Positions 17,931-26,946 of a stretch of DNA of 64,000 nt are shown in pieces. The position numbers were made by a program, and so were the translations under genes. The stretch spans positions 248,001 to 312,000 of the forward strand of contig NZ_NJIF01000001.1 of assembly GCF_002209555.1 (NCBI RefSeq), read 5' to 3'. The DNA is from Achromobacter insolitus. Its GTDB lineage: Bacteria; Pseudomonadota; Gammaproteobacteria; Burkholderiales; Burkholderiaceae_B. The number at the start of each line of letters is the position of its first letter. The first letter of the stretch is position 1. The notes below the pieces were generated by a model. The model ran no database searches, had not been told where the DNA came from, and saw only the letters and a list, made by a program, of their open reading frames with translations.

Positions 17931-19327
17931 CACCCGCCCCCAATGCGCCGATGAGTTTCGGCGCCACCCTGCGCGGCATCGCCAGGCAGGCCTGGCCGGT
18001 GCTGGTCAGCCAATGGGCGGGCATCTCTTTTGGCGTGCTGGACACCGCCATGACGGGTCACTCCAGCGCGGCCGACCTGGCGGCCATGGCGCTGTCCGCC
18101 TCCATCTACATCACCATCTTCGTCGGGTTGATGGGCGTGGTGCACGCCCTGATCCCCATCCTGGCCCAGCATTTCGGCGCCGGCAACAATCTCGAAGTCG
18201 GCCGCAGTTGGGGCCAGGGCGTGTGGCTGGCGCTGGGGCTGTCCGTGGTCGGCGCCGTGCTGATGCTGTTTCCGGACATGTGGTTGTCCATGTCGGGCGA
18301 AGTCGCCCCCGGCGTGCGGGAACGCATCGGATCCTACCTGCAGGCCTTGGTGCTGGCGTTGCCCGCCGCGCTGGTGTTCCGCACCATCTACGCGCTGGGC
18401 ACCTCGGTCTCGCGCCCCAAGCTGGTCATGGCGATCAACCTGACGGCCATCGGCTTCAAGGCCTTCTTCAATTGGCTCTTCATCTACGGCAAGCTGGGAC
18501 TGCCGGCCATGGGCGCCACCGGCGCCGGGCTGGCCACGGCCGTCGTGTCATGGATGAGCCTGGGGCTGGGCCTTTGGGTCATTACGCATGACCGCTACTA
18601 CCGGCGCTTCAAACTCCACGTGGGCAAGCCCGACTGGAAAACGCTGAAGGAACTGCTGCGGCTGGGCATTCCCATGGGCGGCTCGTACCTGGTGGAGGTG
18701 TCGGCCTTCACATTCATGGCGCTGCTGGTGGCGCGCGAAGGCACCTACGTGACCGGCGGCCACCAAATCATGTCCAACCTGGCCGCGCTCTGCTACATGA
18801 TGCCCATGGCGCTGGGCGTAGCTACCGCGGCCCTGACCGCGCAGGCCATCGGCGCCGGCAACCTGGCCCATGCGCACCGCACGGGCATGGCCGGACTGGC
18901 GCTGGGCCTGCTGGGAGCGCTGCTGACGGCGGGAGTACTGCTGGCCGGCCGTCCCCTCATCCTGGCCGCCTACACCGACAACCCCGAAGTGGCTGCGGTA
19001 GCCACCACGCTGCTGGCCGTCCTGCCCCTGTTCCATCTGTTCGATTCGATGCAATGCATCAACTCCTATCTGCTGCGCGCCTACAAGGTGGCGGTGGTTC
19101 CCCTGCTGCTGCAAGTCGTTGCGCTGGCGGGCGTGGGACTGGTGGGCGGCTGGTGGTTCGGCTTCGGCCCGGGCCGCGGCGGCCTGGACGGCGTGCGCGC
19201 CATCCTGGTCCCCGGATCGCCACAAGGCGCGGGCAGCATGTGGCTGATGGCCATGGTCGGCCTGGGGCTCTCTGCCGCCCTGCTCCACTACTGGTACCGG
19301 CGCATCGTGCGCGGGACAATCAAGTAA
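17927..19327 (+). CDS. MATE-family efflux transporter (NorM-like)
   Basis: 466 aa with twelve predicted helices, in two halves (LDTAMTGHSSAADLAAMALSA-like first half; GIPMGGSYLVEVSAF opening the second). Exports drugs or metabolites in exchange for Na+ or H+. ATG at 17927 overlaps the glycosyltransferase stop (ATGA); the longer in-frame ORF upstream lies inside that gene. Coupling to a glycosyltransferase may be only shared transcription, but a role in lipid-linked sugar handling cannot be excluded. Confidence 0.88.
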   Translation: MTPAPNAPMSFGATLRGIARQAWPVLVSQWAGISFGVLDTAMTGHSSAADLAAMALSASIYITIFVGLMGVVHALIPILAQHFGAGNNLEVGRSWGQGVWLALGLSVVGAVLMLFPDMWLSMSGEVAPGVRERIGSYLQALVLALPAALVFRTIYALGTSVSRPKLVMAINLTAIGFKAFFNWLFIYGKLGLPAMGATGAGLATAVVSWMSLGLGLWVITHDRYYRRFKLHVGKPDWKTLKELLRLGIPMGGSYLVEVSAFTFMALLVAREGTYVTGGHQIMSNLAALCYMMPMALGVATAALTAQAIGAGNLAHAHRTGMAGLALGLLGALLTAGVLLAGRPLILAAYTDNPEVAAVATTLLAVLPLFHLFDSMQCINSYLLRAYKVAVVPLLLQVVALAGVGLVGGWWFGFGPGRGGLDGVRAILVPGSPQGAGSMWLMAMVGLGLSAALLHYWYRRIVRGTIK

Positions 19328-19353
19328 AAAAAGCAGCCTAGCGGCTGCTTTTT
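19326..19353. terminator. Terminator after the MATE gene
   Basis: AGCAGCC, loop TAGC, GGCTGCT with A-runs and T-runs on the two sides, so it works in either direction. Confidence 0.8.
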
Positions 19354-19400
19354 CACTACCGCTTCCTGGAACACGCGCGCGGCGTTGGGGGCTCGCGCCG

Positions 19401-19557
19401 CCGCCAGGCCGCCCTAAGGCGGCGCCGCCCCCTCGGGGGGCAGCTAGCCCGCGCAGCGGGCGCGGCGTGGGGGCTCCTTTCCCCGCCGGGCCGCCCCAAG
19501 GGGAAAGCGCCCCCTCGGGGGGCAGCTAGCCCGCGTAGCGCGGCGCGGCGTGGGGGC
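19401..19557 (+). repeat. Two copies of a GC-rich intergenic module (family 1)
   Basis: Copies at about 19401-19474 and 19483-19557 share a CCGCC(A/G)GGCCGCCC start, a CCCCCTCGGGGGGCAGCTAGC centre and a GCGGCGTGGGGGC end. A partial 3' end lies at about 19377-19392. The same module occurs three times in the opposite orientation at 34157-34383. It sits in the convergent gap between MATE and paaK genes. Confidence 0.75.
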
Positions 19558-19561
19558 CCTA

Positions 19562-20875
19562 TTATTTCGGCCGCTTATCGATCACGCGGCGCGCCTTGCC
19601 GGTCAGCGTGCGCTCCACGTGGCCAGCATCCGATACCTGGATGCGCGCGCTGACGCCAATGTGCGTCTTGACCGCGTGCTGGAGCTGCTTGCCCAGATTG
19701 GCGCGTTCCGCATCCGACAGCGTCGAAAATTCCGCGCGCAGTTCCGTCAGGATTTCCAGTTCGTCCATATTGCCGGTGCGCGACAACACCAATTGGTAGT
19801 GTGGCGCCAGCTGGGCGATCTTGAGCACCAGCTCCTCGACCTGGGTCGGGAACATATTGACGCCGCGCACGATCAGCATGTCGTCGCTGCGGCCGGTGAT
19901 CTTGCCGATGCGGCGCATGCTGCGCGCGGTTGGCGGCAGCAGGCGCGTCAGGTCGCGGGTACGGTAGCGGATGATGGGCATCGCTTCCTTGGTGAGCGAG
20001 GTGAACACCAGTTCACCCGGCTCGCCGTCGGCCACGGGTTCGCCCGTGTCGGGATTGATGATTTCCGCGTAGAAGTGGTCTTCCCAGACCACCGGACCGT
20101 CCTTGGTCTCGACGCATTCACTGGCCACGCCCGGGCCCATGACTTCCGACAGGCCGTAGATGTCGACGGCGTCGATGCCTGCTTCGGCTTCGATGTCGGC
20201 ACGCATCTGCCCGGTCCAGGGTTCGGCGCCGAAAATCCCGATGCGCAACGAACTTTGACGCGGATCAATCCCCTGGCGGCGCTGTTCCTCCAGAATATTG
20301 CAGAAATAGGAAGGCGTGACCATGATGATGTCCGGACGGAAATCATTGATCAGTTGCACCTGCTTTTCCGTCTGTCCGCCCGACATCGGAATGACCGTGC
20401 AGCCCAGGCGTTCCGCGCCGTAATGCGCGCCCAGGCCGCCGGTGAAGAGACCGTAGCCGTAGGCAACGTGCACCGTGTCGCCCGGCTTGCCGCCCGCCGC
20501 GCGGATCGAGCGCGCCACCAGATTGGCCCAGTTGTCCAGGTCGCTCTTGGTGTAGCCCACGACCGTGGGCTTGCCGGTGGTGCCGCTGGAGGCATGAATG
20601 CGCGAGATGCGCTCGCGCGGCACGGCGAACATGCCGAAGGGATAGTTCTCGCGCAATTCCTTCTTCGTGGTGAAGGGAAACTTCGAGATATCGGAAAGCT
20701 GTTTCAAGTCGTCGGGATGCACCCCGGCTTCGTCGAAGGCCTTCTTGTAGTGCGGAACGTTTTCGTAGGCATGCTTGAGCGACCACTTCAGCCGCTCCAG
20801 CTGCAGCGCGCGCAGCTCATCCTCGCTGGCATGCTCGATGGGGTCCAGCCCCGGCTTGCTCATGGTGTTGGACAT
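19562..20875 (-). CDS. paaK: Phenylacetate-CoA ligase
   Basis: 437 aa. AMP-binding motif ASSGTTGKPTVVGYTKSD, adenylation motif FGAEPWTGQMR, IYGLSEVMGPGVASEC and the C-terminal lid with RSDDMLIVRGVNMFPTQVEE. Activates phenylacetate to phenylacetyl-CoA, the entry step of the paa pathway, here at the promoter-distal end of the cluster. The start is ATG at 20875 (MSNTMSKPGLDPIEHAS). Confidence 0.96.
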   Translation of the reverse strand: MSNTMSKPGLDPIEHASEDELRALQLERLKWSLKHAYENVPHYKKAFDEAGVHPDDLKQLSDISKFPFTTKKELRENYPFGMFAVPRERISRIHASSGTTGKPTVVGYTKSDLDNWANLVARSIRAAGGKPGDTVHVAYGYGLFTGGLGAHYGAERLGCTVIPMSGGQTEKQVQLINDFRPDIIMVTPSYFCNILEEQRRQGIDPRQSSLRIGIFGAEPWTGQMRADIEAEAGIDAVDIYGLSEVMGPGVASECVETKDGPVVWEDHFYAEIINPDTGEPVADGEPGELVFTSLTKEAMPIIRYRTRDLTRLLPPTARSMRRIGKITGRSDDMLIVRGVNMFPTQVEELVLKIAQLAPHYQLVLSRTGNMDELEILTELRAEFSTLSDAERANLGKQLQHAVKTHIGVSARIQVSDAGHVERTLTGKARRVIDKRPK

Positions 20876-20988
20876 GGTTATCTCTCTCCTGAAATTCTCT
20901 CTGCGCGGGGTCCGGTTGCCTGGCGGGCGGGATACCCGCACAAGCCATCAATCCGGCCCGCGGCCGTATCTTTGGTTGGATGGCTGCC

Positions 20989-21459
20989 TCAAGCGTCCGC
21001 CGGAACCCCGACGATCTGGCCCTTGATGCGGTAGGAGCGGCCGCGGAACAACGCCACGTTGCGTCCGTCCTGATTGGTCACGGTCACGTCATAGACGCCG
21101 GTGCGGCCGGCCAGCGAACGCTCTTGGGCAACAGCGGTCAGCAGGTCTCCTTCGAAGCCTGGGGCCAGGTAGTCGATGGTGCAGCCCGAGGCCACGGTGC
21201 TGACGTTGCGCGAATTGCAGGAAAAGGCGAAGGCGCTGTCCGCCAAGGCGAAGATGAATCCGCCGTGGCAGGTCTTGTGGCCGTTCAGCATGTCGGCGCG
21301 CACGCGCATCGTCAGGCGCGCATAACCCGGTGCCATTTCTTCGACTTTCATATCCAGGCCCTGCGACGCCGCGTCACCCGCGTACATCACGGTGCCGACG
21401 GCCTGCGCCAGCTCCTGGGGATCGGTCGGCACTTCGACCGCGGGAACATGTGCATTCAT
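20989..21459 (-). CDS. paaI: Hydroxyphenylacetyl-CoA thioesterase PaaI
   Basis: 156 aa hotdog-fold thioesterase. NGHKTCHGGFIFALADSAFAF is the PaaI active-site helix with the catalytic Asp. Releases CoA from dead-end pathway intermediates. Begins 2 nt after the paaG stop. Confidence 0.93.
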   Translation of the reverse strand: MNAHVPAVEVPTDPQELAQAVGTVMYAGDAASQGLDMKVEEMAPGYARLTMRVRADMLNGHKTCHGGFIFALADSAFAFSCNSRNVSTVASGCTIDYLAPGFEGDLLTAVAQERSLAGRTGVYDVTVTNQDGRNVALFRGRSYRIKGQIVGVPADA

Positions 21460-21461
21460 TC

Positions 21462-22250
21462 TTATTGCCCCTTGAATTGCGGTTCGCGTTTGCCGAGGAA
21501 GGCGGCCACGCCTTCCGCGTAGTCAGCGCTGCGGCCGAGTTCGCGCATCATGTCGCGCTCCAGGTCCAGCTGCGTGGACAGGTCATTGCCCAGGCTGGCC
21601 TGCATGGCCCGCTTGGTGTAGGCGAGGCCCTTGGTGGGCGCCTTGGCGAAGTGCTGGGCCAGGCGCTCCAGCGTGGCGTCGAATTCGTCGTCCGCCACGC
21701 ATTGCCAGATCAGGCCCCATTCTTCTGCCTGCTTGGCGCTGAGCTTGTCGCCCAGCATGGCCAGGCCCATGGCGCGAGCCCGGCCGACCAGGCGCGGCAG
21801 CACGAACGTTCCGCCGGTGTCGGGAATAAGCCCGAGGCGGCAGAACGACTGGATGAACGAGGCCGAAGCCTTGGCGATGACGATGTCTCCGGCGAACGCC
21901 AGGTTGGCGCCCGCCCCCGCGGCAACGCCGTTCACACCCACCACGACGGGCATCGGCAAGGCGTTCACGCGGCGCACCAGCGGTCCGTAGAACTTGTCGA
22001 CGGTCTCGCCCAGATCCGGCGGCGTACCGTCGGGCGCGGGTTTGCGTTCGCTGAGGTCCTGGCCGGCGCAGAAGCCGCGGCCGGCGCCGGTCAACACCAG
22101 CACGCGCGCACCTTCGGTTTCCACGCGGGTCAGGGCATCGGCCACTTCACCATGCATGTTGGCCGTGAAGCTGTTCAGCTTGTCCGGACGGTTCAGCGTC
22201 AAGCGCGCGATGCCGCCCGACAGGTCGAATTGAATGTCTTGATAGGTCAT
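21462..22250 (-). CDS. paaG: 1,2-epoxyphenylacetyl-CoA isomerase
   Basis: 262 aa crotonase-fold enzyme. LVLTGAGRGFCAGQDLSER and GVAAGAGANLAFAGDIVIA form the oxyanion hole. Converts the ring epoxide to oxepin-CoA. ATG at 22250 (MTYQDIQFDL). A family-2 repeat module lies between paaN and this gene. Confidence 0.93.
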   Translation of the reverse strand: MTYQDIQFDLSGGIARLTLNRPDKLNSFTANMHGEVADALTRVETEGARVLVLTGAGRGFCAGQDLSERKPAPDGTPPDLGETVDKFYGPLVRRVNALPMPVVVGVNGVAAGAGANLAFAGDIVIAKASASFIQSFCRLGLIPDTGGTFVLPRLVGRARAMGLAMLGDKLSAKQAEEWGLIWQCVADDEFDATLERLAQHFAKAPTKGLAYTKRAMQASLGNDLSTQLDLERDMMRELGRSADYAEGVAAFLGKREPQFKGQ

Positions 22251-22311
22251 ATCAGTTATCCATGGCGGGCACGCCACTCACGTCAAAAATCGTCAGCCCC
22301 CTAGCCGGGCA

Positions 22312-22389
22312 GCGCGGAGCCGGCTTTGCCGGTCCGCAGCTGCTCCCCCTCGAGGGGGAGCGCGCAGCGCTTCGGGGGCGGGTCTCATC
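22312..22389. repeat. GC-rich hairpin repeat, family 2, copy 1 (between paaN and paaG)
   Basis: Consists of GCGGAGCCGGC-ttt-GCCGGTCCGC, a CTCCCCCTCGAGGGGGAG palindrome and a GCGCGCAGCGCTTCGGGGG end. Nearly identical to 26864-26944, and both lie inside the paa operon. Confidence 0.75.
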
Positions 22390-22390
22390 C

Positions 22391-24055
22391 TCAAACATGG
22401 CGGCGGGTTTGCACCACGCGGAAGCGGTTGGACACGAAGGCCGAGTCGGACAGCGCGGCGTTGGCGGCCGGGTTGGCGCCGGTGCCGTGGAAATCGCTGA
22501 AGGCGGCGGTCTGGTTGACGAACACGCCCCCCGTCAGGTTGAGCGACAGGGACACCCCGGAGACTTCCGCCGCGTCCTGCACCTGGTCGGCGACGGCGTC
22601 GCTGGTGGTGTAGGCGGACAGCGACAGCGCGCCATGCTTGATGACGCTGTCGCGCGCCAACTGGATGCTGTGGGTGGTGGAATCGGTGGCCACCACGAAG
22701 GCGATCGGGCCGAACCATTCCTGGCTGATGGCGGCATTGCCGGCTTCCGCGCGCAACAGCAGCGGCGTGCGGACGCGGGCATTCTCGAACTGCGGATGCG
22801 TCAGCGCCTTGCTGTCGGCAACCACCGGCAGGCCCAGCGCGCGGGCCTTCTCGATGCGCTCGACAATGCCTTCATTCTGGATGGCGCCGGTCAGCTCGAC
22901 GGCCTTGGCCGCATCCGCGCCCACCTTCTCGACGGCAGCGCCCAGGGCGGCGGCGACTTCGTCAAAGCTGACGCGGCCTTCCGGAGTCTGGATGCCATCG
23001 CGCGGAACATAGATATTCTGCGGTGCGGTGCACATCTGGCCCGAATATAGGGCCAGGGAGAACGCCAGGTTGCGGGCCACGCCCTTCAGGTCGTCGGTGG
23101 AATCGATGATGACCTGGTTCACGCCGGCCTTCTCGGTGTAGACCAGCGCCTGGCGGGCATTGTTTTCCAGCCAGTCGCCGTTGGCGGTGCTGCCAGTGAA
23201 ATCAACGATCTTGACGGCCGGGTCCAGCGCCAGCTTCTGCGCGGTGTCGTCGCCGGCTTCATGCGCGGCCAGCAGCACCACGTCCGGATCGAAACCCGCT
23301 TCCTGCAGGACTTCGCGCGCCACCTTCACGGTGATGGCCAAGGGCAGGATGGCGCCAGGGTGCGGTTTGACAATGACGGTGTTGCCGGTGGCCAGGCTGG
23401 CGAACAAGCCTGGGTAGCCGTTCCAGGTCGGGAACGTGGAGCAGCCGATCACCAGCGCGACGCCACGCGGCACCACGGTGAACTGCTTTTCCATGCGGAT
23501 CGGGTCGTTCTTGCCTTGCGGTTTTTCCCAGACGGCCACGCCGGGGATGCGCGACATTTCCTGCCAGGCGTAGGTCACGGCTTCGAAGCCGCGGTCCTGC
23601 GCGTGCGGGCCGCCCGCCTGGAATGCCATCATGAAGCCCTGGCCGGTGGTGTGCTGTACCGCATAGGCGATCTCGAAGCTCAGCTTGTTCAGACGGGCCA
23701 GGATTTCCAGCGACACGCCCACCCAGGCGCGCGGACCGGCACGGCGCCAGTCTTCCAGCGCGCGCTTGGAGGCGGCAATCAGCTTATCGACCGGCACGTG
23801 CGGATAGCTAATGCCCAGGTCGAAGCCATAGGGCGATTTTTCGCCGCCCACGGTGCCGTCGGCATCATGCAGGTTCAGCGGAAAAGGCTTGCCCTTCAGG
23901 GCTTCAAAAGCGGCGCGGCCCTCGTCGTTGGCGGTCTCGCCGTAGTTGCGGGGGCTGGGCGATTCGGCAAAGGGGCTCCAGTAGCCGCGCAGGGAGGCTG
24001 CGGCCATGGCTTGCTCCAGCAGGGGCTGGTGGCGTTCGAAGAATTGTTGGGACAC
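22391..24055 (-). CDS. paaN: PaaN, ALDH-type ring-opening protein
   Basis: 554 aa, aldehyde-dehydrogenase fold throughout; catalytic Cys in YSGQMCTAPQNIY and Glu in the KAGVNQVIIDSTDD region. Matches the PaaN type, which lacks the MaoC hydratase domain of PaaZ. It probably oxidises the semialdehyde after oxepin-CoA ring opening; the hydrolase partner must be encoded elsewhere. ATG at 24055, 46 nt after paaE. Confidence 0.9.
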   Translation of the reverse strand: MSQQFFERHQPLLEQAMAAASLRGYWSPFAESPSPRNYGETANDEGRAAFEALKGKPFPLNLHDADGTVGGEKSPYGFDLGISYPHVPVDKLIAASKRALEDWRRAGPRAWVGVSLEILARLNKLSFEIAYAVQHTTGQGFMMAFQAGGPHAQDRGFEAVTYAWQEMSRIPGVAVWEKPQGKNDPIRMEKQFTVVPRGVALVIGCSTFPTWNGYPGLFASLATGNTVIVKPHPGAILPLAITVKVAREVLQEAGFDPDVVLLAAHEAGDDTAQKLALDPAVKIVDFTGSTANGDWLENNARQALVYTEKAGVNQVIIDSTDDLKGVARNLAFSLALYSGQMCTAPQNIYVPRDGIQTPEGRVSFDEVAAALGAAVEKVGADAAKAVELTGAIQNEGIVERIEKARALGLPVVADSKALTHPQFENARVRTPLLLRAEAGNAAISQEWFGPIAFVVATDSTTHSIQLARDSVIKHGALSLSAYTTSDAVADQVQDAAEVSGVSLSLNLTGGVFVNQTAAFSDFHGTGANPAANAALSDSAFVSNRFRVVQTRRHV

Positions 24056-24101
24056 TGCGTCTCTCCAGATAAATATGGTTTTCTGCCTGGCGCGGGCCGG
24101 G

Positions 24102-25190
24102 TCAGGTTTCCTGGTCGAAGTCGATGACCAGCCGGTCGCTGACCGGGAAGCTCTGGCAGCTCAGGATGAAGCCGCGCGCGACTTCGTAGTCTTCCAGGGC
24201 GAAGTTGGCGTCCATATCCACCTCGCCTTCGATGACCTTGCAGCGGCAGGTGGAGCACACCCCGCCCTTGCACGAATACGGCAGTTCGATCCCTTGCGCC
24301 AGGGCCGAATCCAGCACGCTGTCTTTATTCTTTTCAATCACGAACATACGGCTGTGGCCGTCTTGCACCACGGTCACCTCGCACTGCCCCTTGCCGGGCG
24401 CCTGGCGGGCTTCCTGACCGGTGCGCAACGCGCGCGGCCCCTTGGGCGCGCCGAAAAGCTCGAACTTGATGTTCGACTTCGGAATACCCCGGGCCTGCAA
24501 CCGCTCGACCACGCTTTCGGTCATGGTCTGCGGACCACAGACAAAAGCGTAATCGATATCCTCGGGACTCATCCAGGCCGACATCAGTTGATCGACCTTG
24601 TCGCCGTCCAGGCGACCGTTGAAGAGTTCGATGTCCTGGGTCTCGCGGCTCATGATGTAGACCAGGGAGAAACGCTCCATGTAGAGGTTCTTCAGGTCCT
24701 CGATCTCTTCGCGGAACAACACCGCCGACGAAGCGCGATTGCCGAAGAACAGCGTGAACTTGCTGTTGGGCTCGGTGGACAGCGCGGTCTTGACCAGGGA
24801 GAACACCGGCGTGATGCCGCTGCCTACGGCAAACGCCACATAGTGGCGCTTGTTTTCAGGGGAAAAATCGACGGTGAAGTTGCCGGCCGGCGCCATGACT
24901 TCCAGGGTCTGGCCCGGTTGCAGCTCATGGTTGGCCCAGCTGGAAAAGACGCCTTCGTCCACCTTCTTGATGGCCACGCGCAACAGCTTGTCGTGGGGCG
25001 CGGAACAGATGGAGTAGGAACGGCGCTGTTCCTGGCCGTTCAATTGCGTGCGCAGCGTCAGGTACTGGCCGGGCAGGAAGGCGAATTCCTCCGCCAACGT
25101 CTCGGGCAGGTCGAAGGTCACGACGACGGCATCGCGCGTGTTGCGCGCCACCGAGGCCACCGTCAAGGAATGGAATTGGTTCTGGCTCAT
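24102..25190 (-). CDS. paaE: Phenylacetyl-CoA epoxidase reductase PaaE
   Basis: 362 aa. FAD/NAD(P)H ferredoxin-reductase module (RRSYSICSAP, GSGITPVFSLVKTAL, CGPQTM) and C-terminal plant-type 2Fe-2S ferredoxin (CKGGVCSTCRCKV, final Cys in ILSCQSFP). Feeds electrons to the PaaAC oxygenase. ATG at 25190; longer in-frame translation upstream lies inside paaD. Confidence 0.95.
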   Translation of the reverse strand: MSQNQFHSLTVASVARNTRDAVVVTFDLPETLAEEFAFLPGQYLTLRTQLNGQEQRRSYSICSAPHDKLLRVAIKKVDEGVFSSWANHELQPGQTLEVMAPAGNFTVDFSPENKRHYVAFAVGSGITPVFSLVKTALSTEPNSKFTLFFGNRASSAVLFREEIEDLKNLYMERFSLVYIMSRETQDIELFNGRLDGDKVDQLMSAWMSPEDIDYAFVCGPQTMTESVVERLQARGIPKSNIKFELFGAPKGPRALRTGQEARQAPGKGQCEVTVVQDGHSRMFVIEKNKDSVLDSALAQGIELPYSCKGGVCSTCRCKVIEGEVDMDANFALEDYEVARGFILSCQSFPVSDRLVIDFDQET

Positions 25191-25203
25191 TGCGAAACCG
25201 CTC

Positions 25204-25710
25204 TCAGTGAGTCTTGAAATAATCGAAAGGCTCGCGGCAAGACACGCAGCGATACAGCGCCTTGCACGACGTGGACCCGAAGTTGCTGACCAGGCGCGTA
25301 TCTTTCGAACCGCAGCGCGGGCAGGCGATGGCCGGGCCGGCCGCGCGCCGGCTGATGCCCGAGATGTCGACGGCGCGTTCGGCGGGCGCGGCAATGCCGT
25401 AGCCCTTGAGCGCCTCGCGCCCCTTCTCGCTCATCCAGTCCGTGGTCCAGGCCGGGGCGAGGCGGGTTTGCACACGAACTTCGGCGATACCGTGACGGGC
25501 CAGCGTCTGCTGGATGTCCTGCGTGATCTCGCGCATGGCCGGGCAGCCGGAATACGTGGGCGTGATGACCACGACACAGGCGTCGCCGTCCCAGGACACG
25601 TCACGCACCACGCCCAGATCCACCACGGACAGCACGGGGATCTCCGGATCGGGGACCTCTTGCAGCCAGGCGTACACCTGGTCGGCGGAAACGGGCGCCA
25701 GGGCGTTCAC
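25204..25710 (-). CDS. paaD: Phenylacetyl-CoA epoxidase assembly protein PaaD
   Basis: 168 aa. N-terminal DUF59/MIP18 domain (VPDPEIPVLSVVDLGVV, TYSGCPAM) plus a C-terminal zinc-ribbon-like part (CPRCGSKDT, CVSCREPFDYFK). Thought to aid metal-centre assembly of the epoxidase. The start is GTG at 25710, overlapping the paaC stop (GTGA). Confidence 0.93.
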   Translation of the reverse strand: MNALAPVSADQVYAWLQEVPDPEIPVLSVVDLGVVRDVSWDGDACVVVITPTYSGCPAMREITQDIQQTLARHGIAEVRVQTRLAPAWTTDWMSEKGREALKGYGIAAPAERAVDISGISRRAAGPAIACPRCGSKDTRLVSNFGSTSCKALYRCVSCREPFDYFKTH

Positions 25711-26471
25711 CAGGTGGCTCCCGGATAGGCGCGCGGCAGGAACTGCATTTCGGCGAGCACGTAGCCTAGTTCCTCGGTGTGCTTGCCCTGCCGGCCGCCG
25801 CGGTACGCCGCATGGTTGGCGGCGGACTCGTCGGGCACGGTCAGGGTGGCTTCTTCCAGCACTTCGCATACATGCGCCAGCCAGGGTTCGCGCAAGGCCG
25901 ACAGCTCGCATCCGATGCCGCGGGAGGCAACGTCCAGATCCACGGCATCGTCGGCGAACAGCTCGCCGGTGAAGCGCCAGGCGTCATCGATCGCCGCCTG
26001 CATCTTGGCGTGGCTTTCCGCCGTGCCGTCACCCAGACGCACCACCATGTCCGAGGAGCGGCGCACGTGATAAGTCACTTCCTTGATGGACTTGGCCGCG
26101 ATGCCGGCAATGCGTTCGTCGCTCGACTTTTCCAGGCGTTGCAGCAGAAAGTAGTGCCAGACGTCGAACAAGAACTGGCGCGCCATGGTGTCGGCGTAGT
26201 TGCCATTGGGGCGTTCGACGAGCAGCACATTATGGAATTGGTGCGCATCGCGCAGGTAGGCCAGCGCGTCTTCGTCGCGGCCGGCTCCTTCGACCTCGCC
26301 CGCCAGCGTCAGCCACATGCGGGCCTGGCCCAACAGGTCCAGCGCGGTATTGGTCAGCGCCAGGTCTTCTTCCAGGATCGGGCCGTGGCCAGTCCAGGCG
26401 CCTAGCCGCTGCGACAGGATGAGCGAGGAATCGCCCAAGCGCAGCAGGTATTCAAACAGAGTCTTGTCCAT
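25707..26471 (-). CDS. paaC: Phenylacetyl-CoA 1,2-epoxidase structural subunit PaaC
   Basis: 254 aa, ferritin-like fold (MDKTLFEYLLRLGDSSLILS, LDLLGQARMWLTLAGEVEGAG, EVTYHVRRSSDMVVRLGDGT). Non-catalytic partner of PaaA. 15 nt after paaB. Confidence 0.95.
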   Translation of the reverse strand: MDKTLFEYLLRLGDSSLILSQRLGAWTGHGPILEEDLALTNTALDLLGQARMWLTLAGEVEGAGRDEDALAYLRDAHQFHNVLLVERPNGNYADTMARQFLFDVWHYFLLQRLEKSSDERIAGIAAKSIKEVTYHVRRSSDMVVRLGDGTAESHAKMQAAIDDAWRFTGELFADDAVDLDVASRGIGCELSALREPWLAHVCEVLEEATLTVPDESAANHAAYRGGRQGKHTEELGYVLAEMQFLPRAYPGATW

Positions 26472-26486
26472 GTCTCCCCCGCCGTC

Positions 26487-26771
26487 TTACATGTGCTTGA
26501 TTTCTTCGGGCATCGGGAAGAACGTGGGATGCCGGTAGACCTTGCTGTTGGCGGGTTCGAACAGCGGATCCTTGTCGCCAGGACTGCTGGCCGAGATGTC
26601 TGACGCGCGCACCACCCAGATGCTCAGGCCTTCATTGCGGCGGGTATAGACGTCGCGGGCGTGGTTGATCGCCATTTCAGCGTCGGGCGCGTGCAGGCTG
26701 CCGACGTGTTTGTGCGCCAGGCCGTGCTGGCTGCGGATGAACACTTCCCACAGGGGCCAGTCTTTACTCAT
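26487..26771 (-). CDS. paaB: Phenylacetyl-CoA 1,2-epoxidase subunit PaaB
   Basis: 94 aa from ATG at 26771 (MSKDWPLWEVFIRSQHGLAH). Small subunit that bridges the PaaAC dimers. 175 nt after paaA; the gap holds a family-2 repeat. Confidence 0.95.
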   Translation of the reverse strand: MSKDWPLWEVFIRSQHGLAHKHVGSLHAPDAEMAINHARDVYTRRNEGLSIWVVRASDISASSPGDKDPLFEPANSKVYRHPTFFPMPEEIKHM

Positions 26772-26863
26772 GATGAATGTCCTCGAATACCGGGCGCGCG
26801 CCGCGCGCCCTGATCTGCAATGTTTAGAAGTGTGAGTCTGGAAGCTCACCTACCGCAGCTTCC

Positions 26864-26944
26864 GCGCGGAGCCGGCTTTGCCGGTCCGCTGCGGCGCCCC
26901 CTTGAGGGGGGAAGCGCGCAGCGCTTCGGGGGTGGGCTTTATCC
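26864..26944. repeat. GC-rich hairpin repeat, family 2, copy 2 (between paaA and paaB)
   Basis: Starts with the same 26-bp segment as the copy at 22312 (GCGCGGAGCCGGC...), then GCCCCCTTGAGGGGG and GCGCGCAGCGCTTCGGGGG. It could form strong RNA hairpins inside the paa transcript. Confidence 0.75.
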
Positions 26945-26946
26945 TT

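Noticed and set aside
19550..21034. 494-aa open frame on the plus strand
   Set aside because: Antisense shadow of paaK; no family motif and the minus frame is clearly PaaK.
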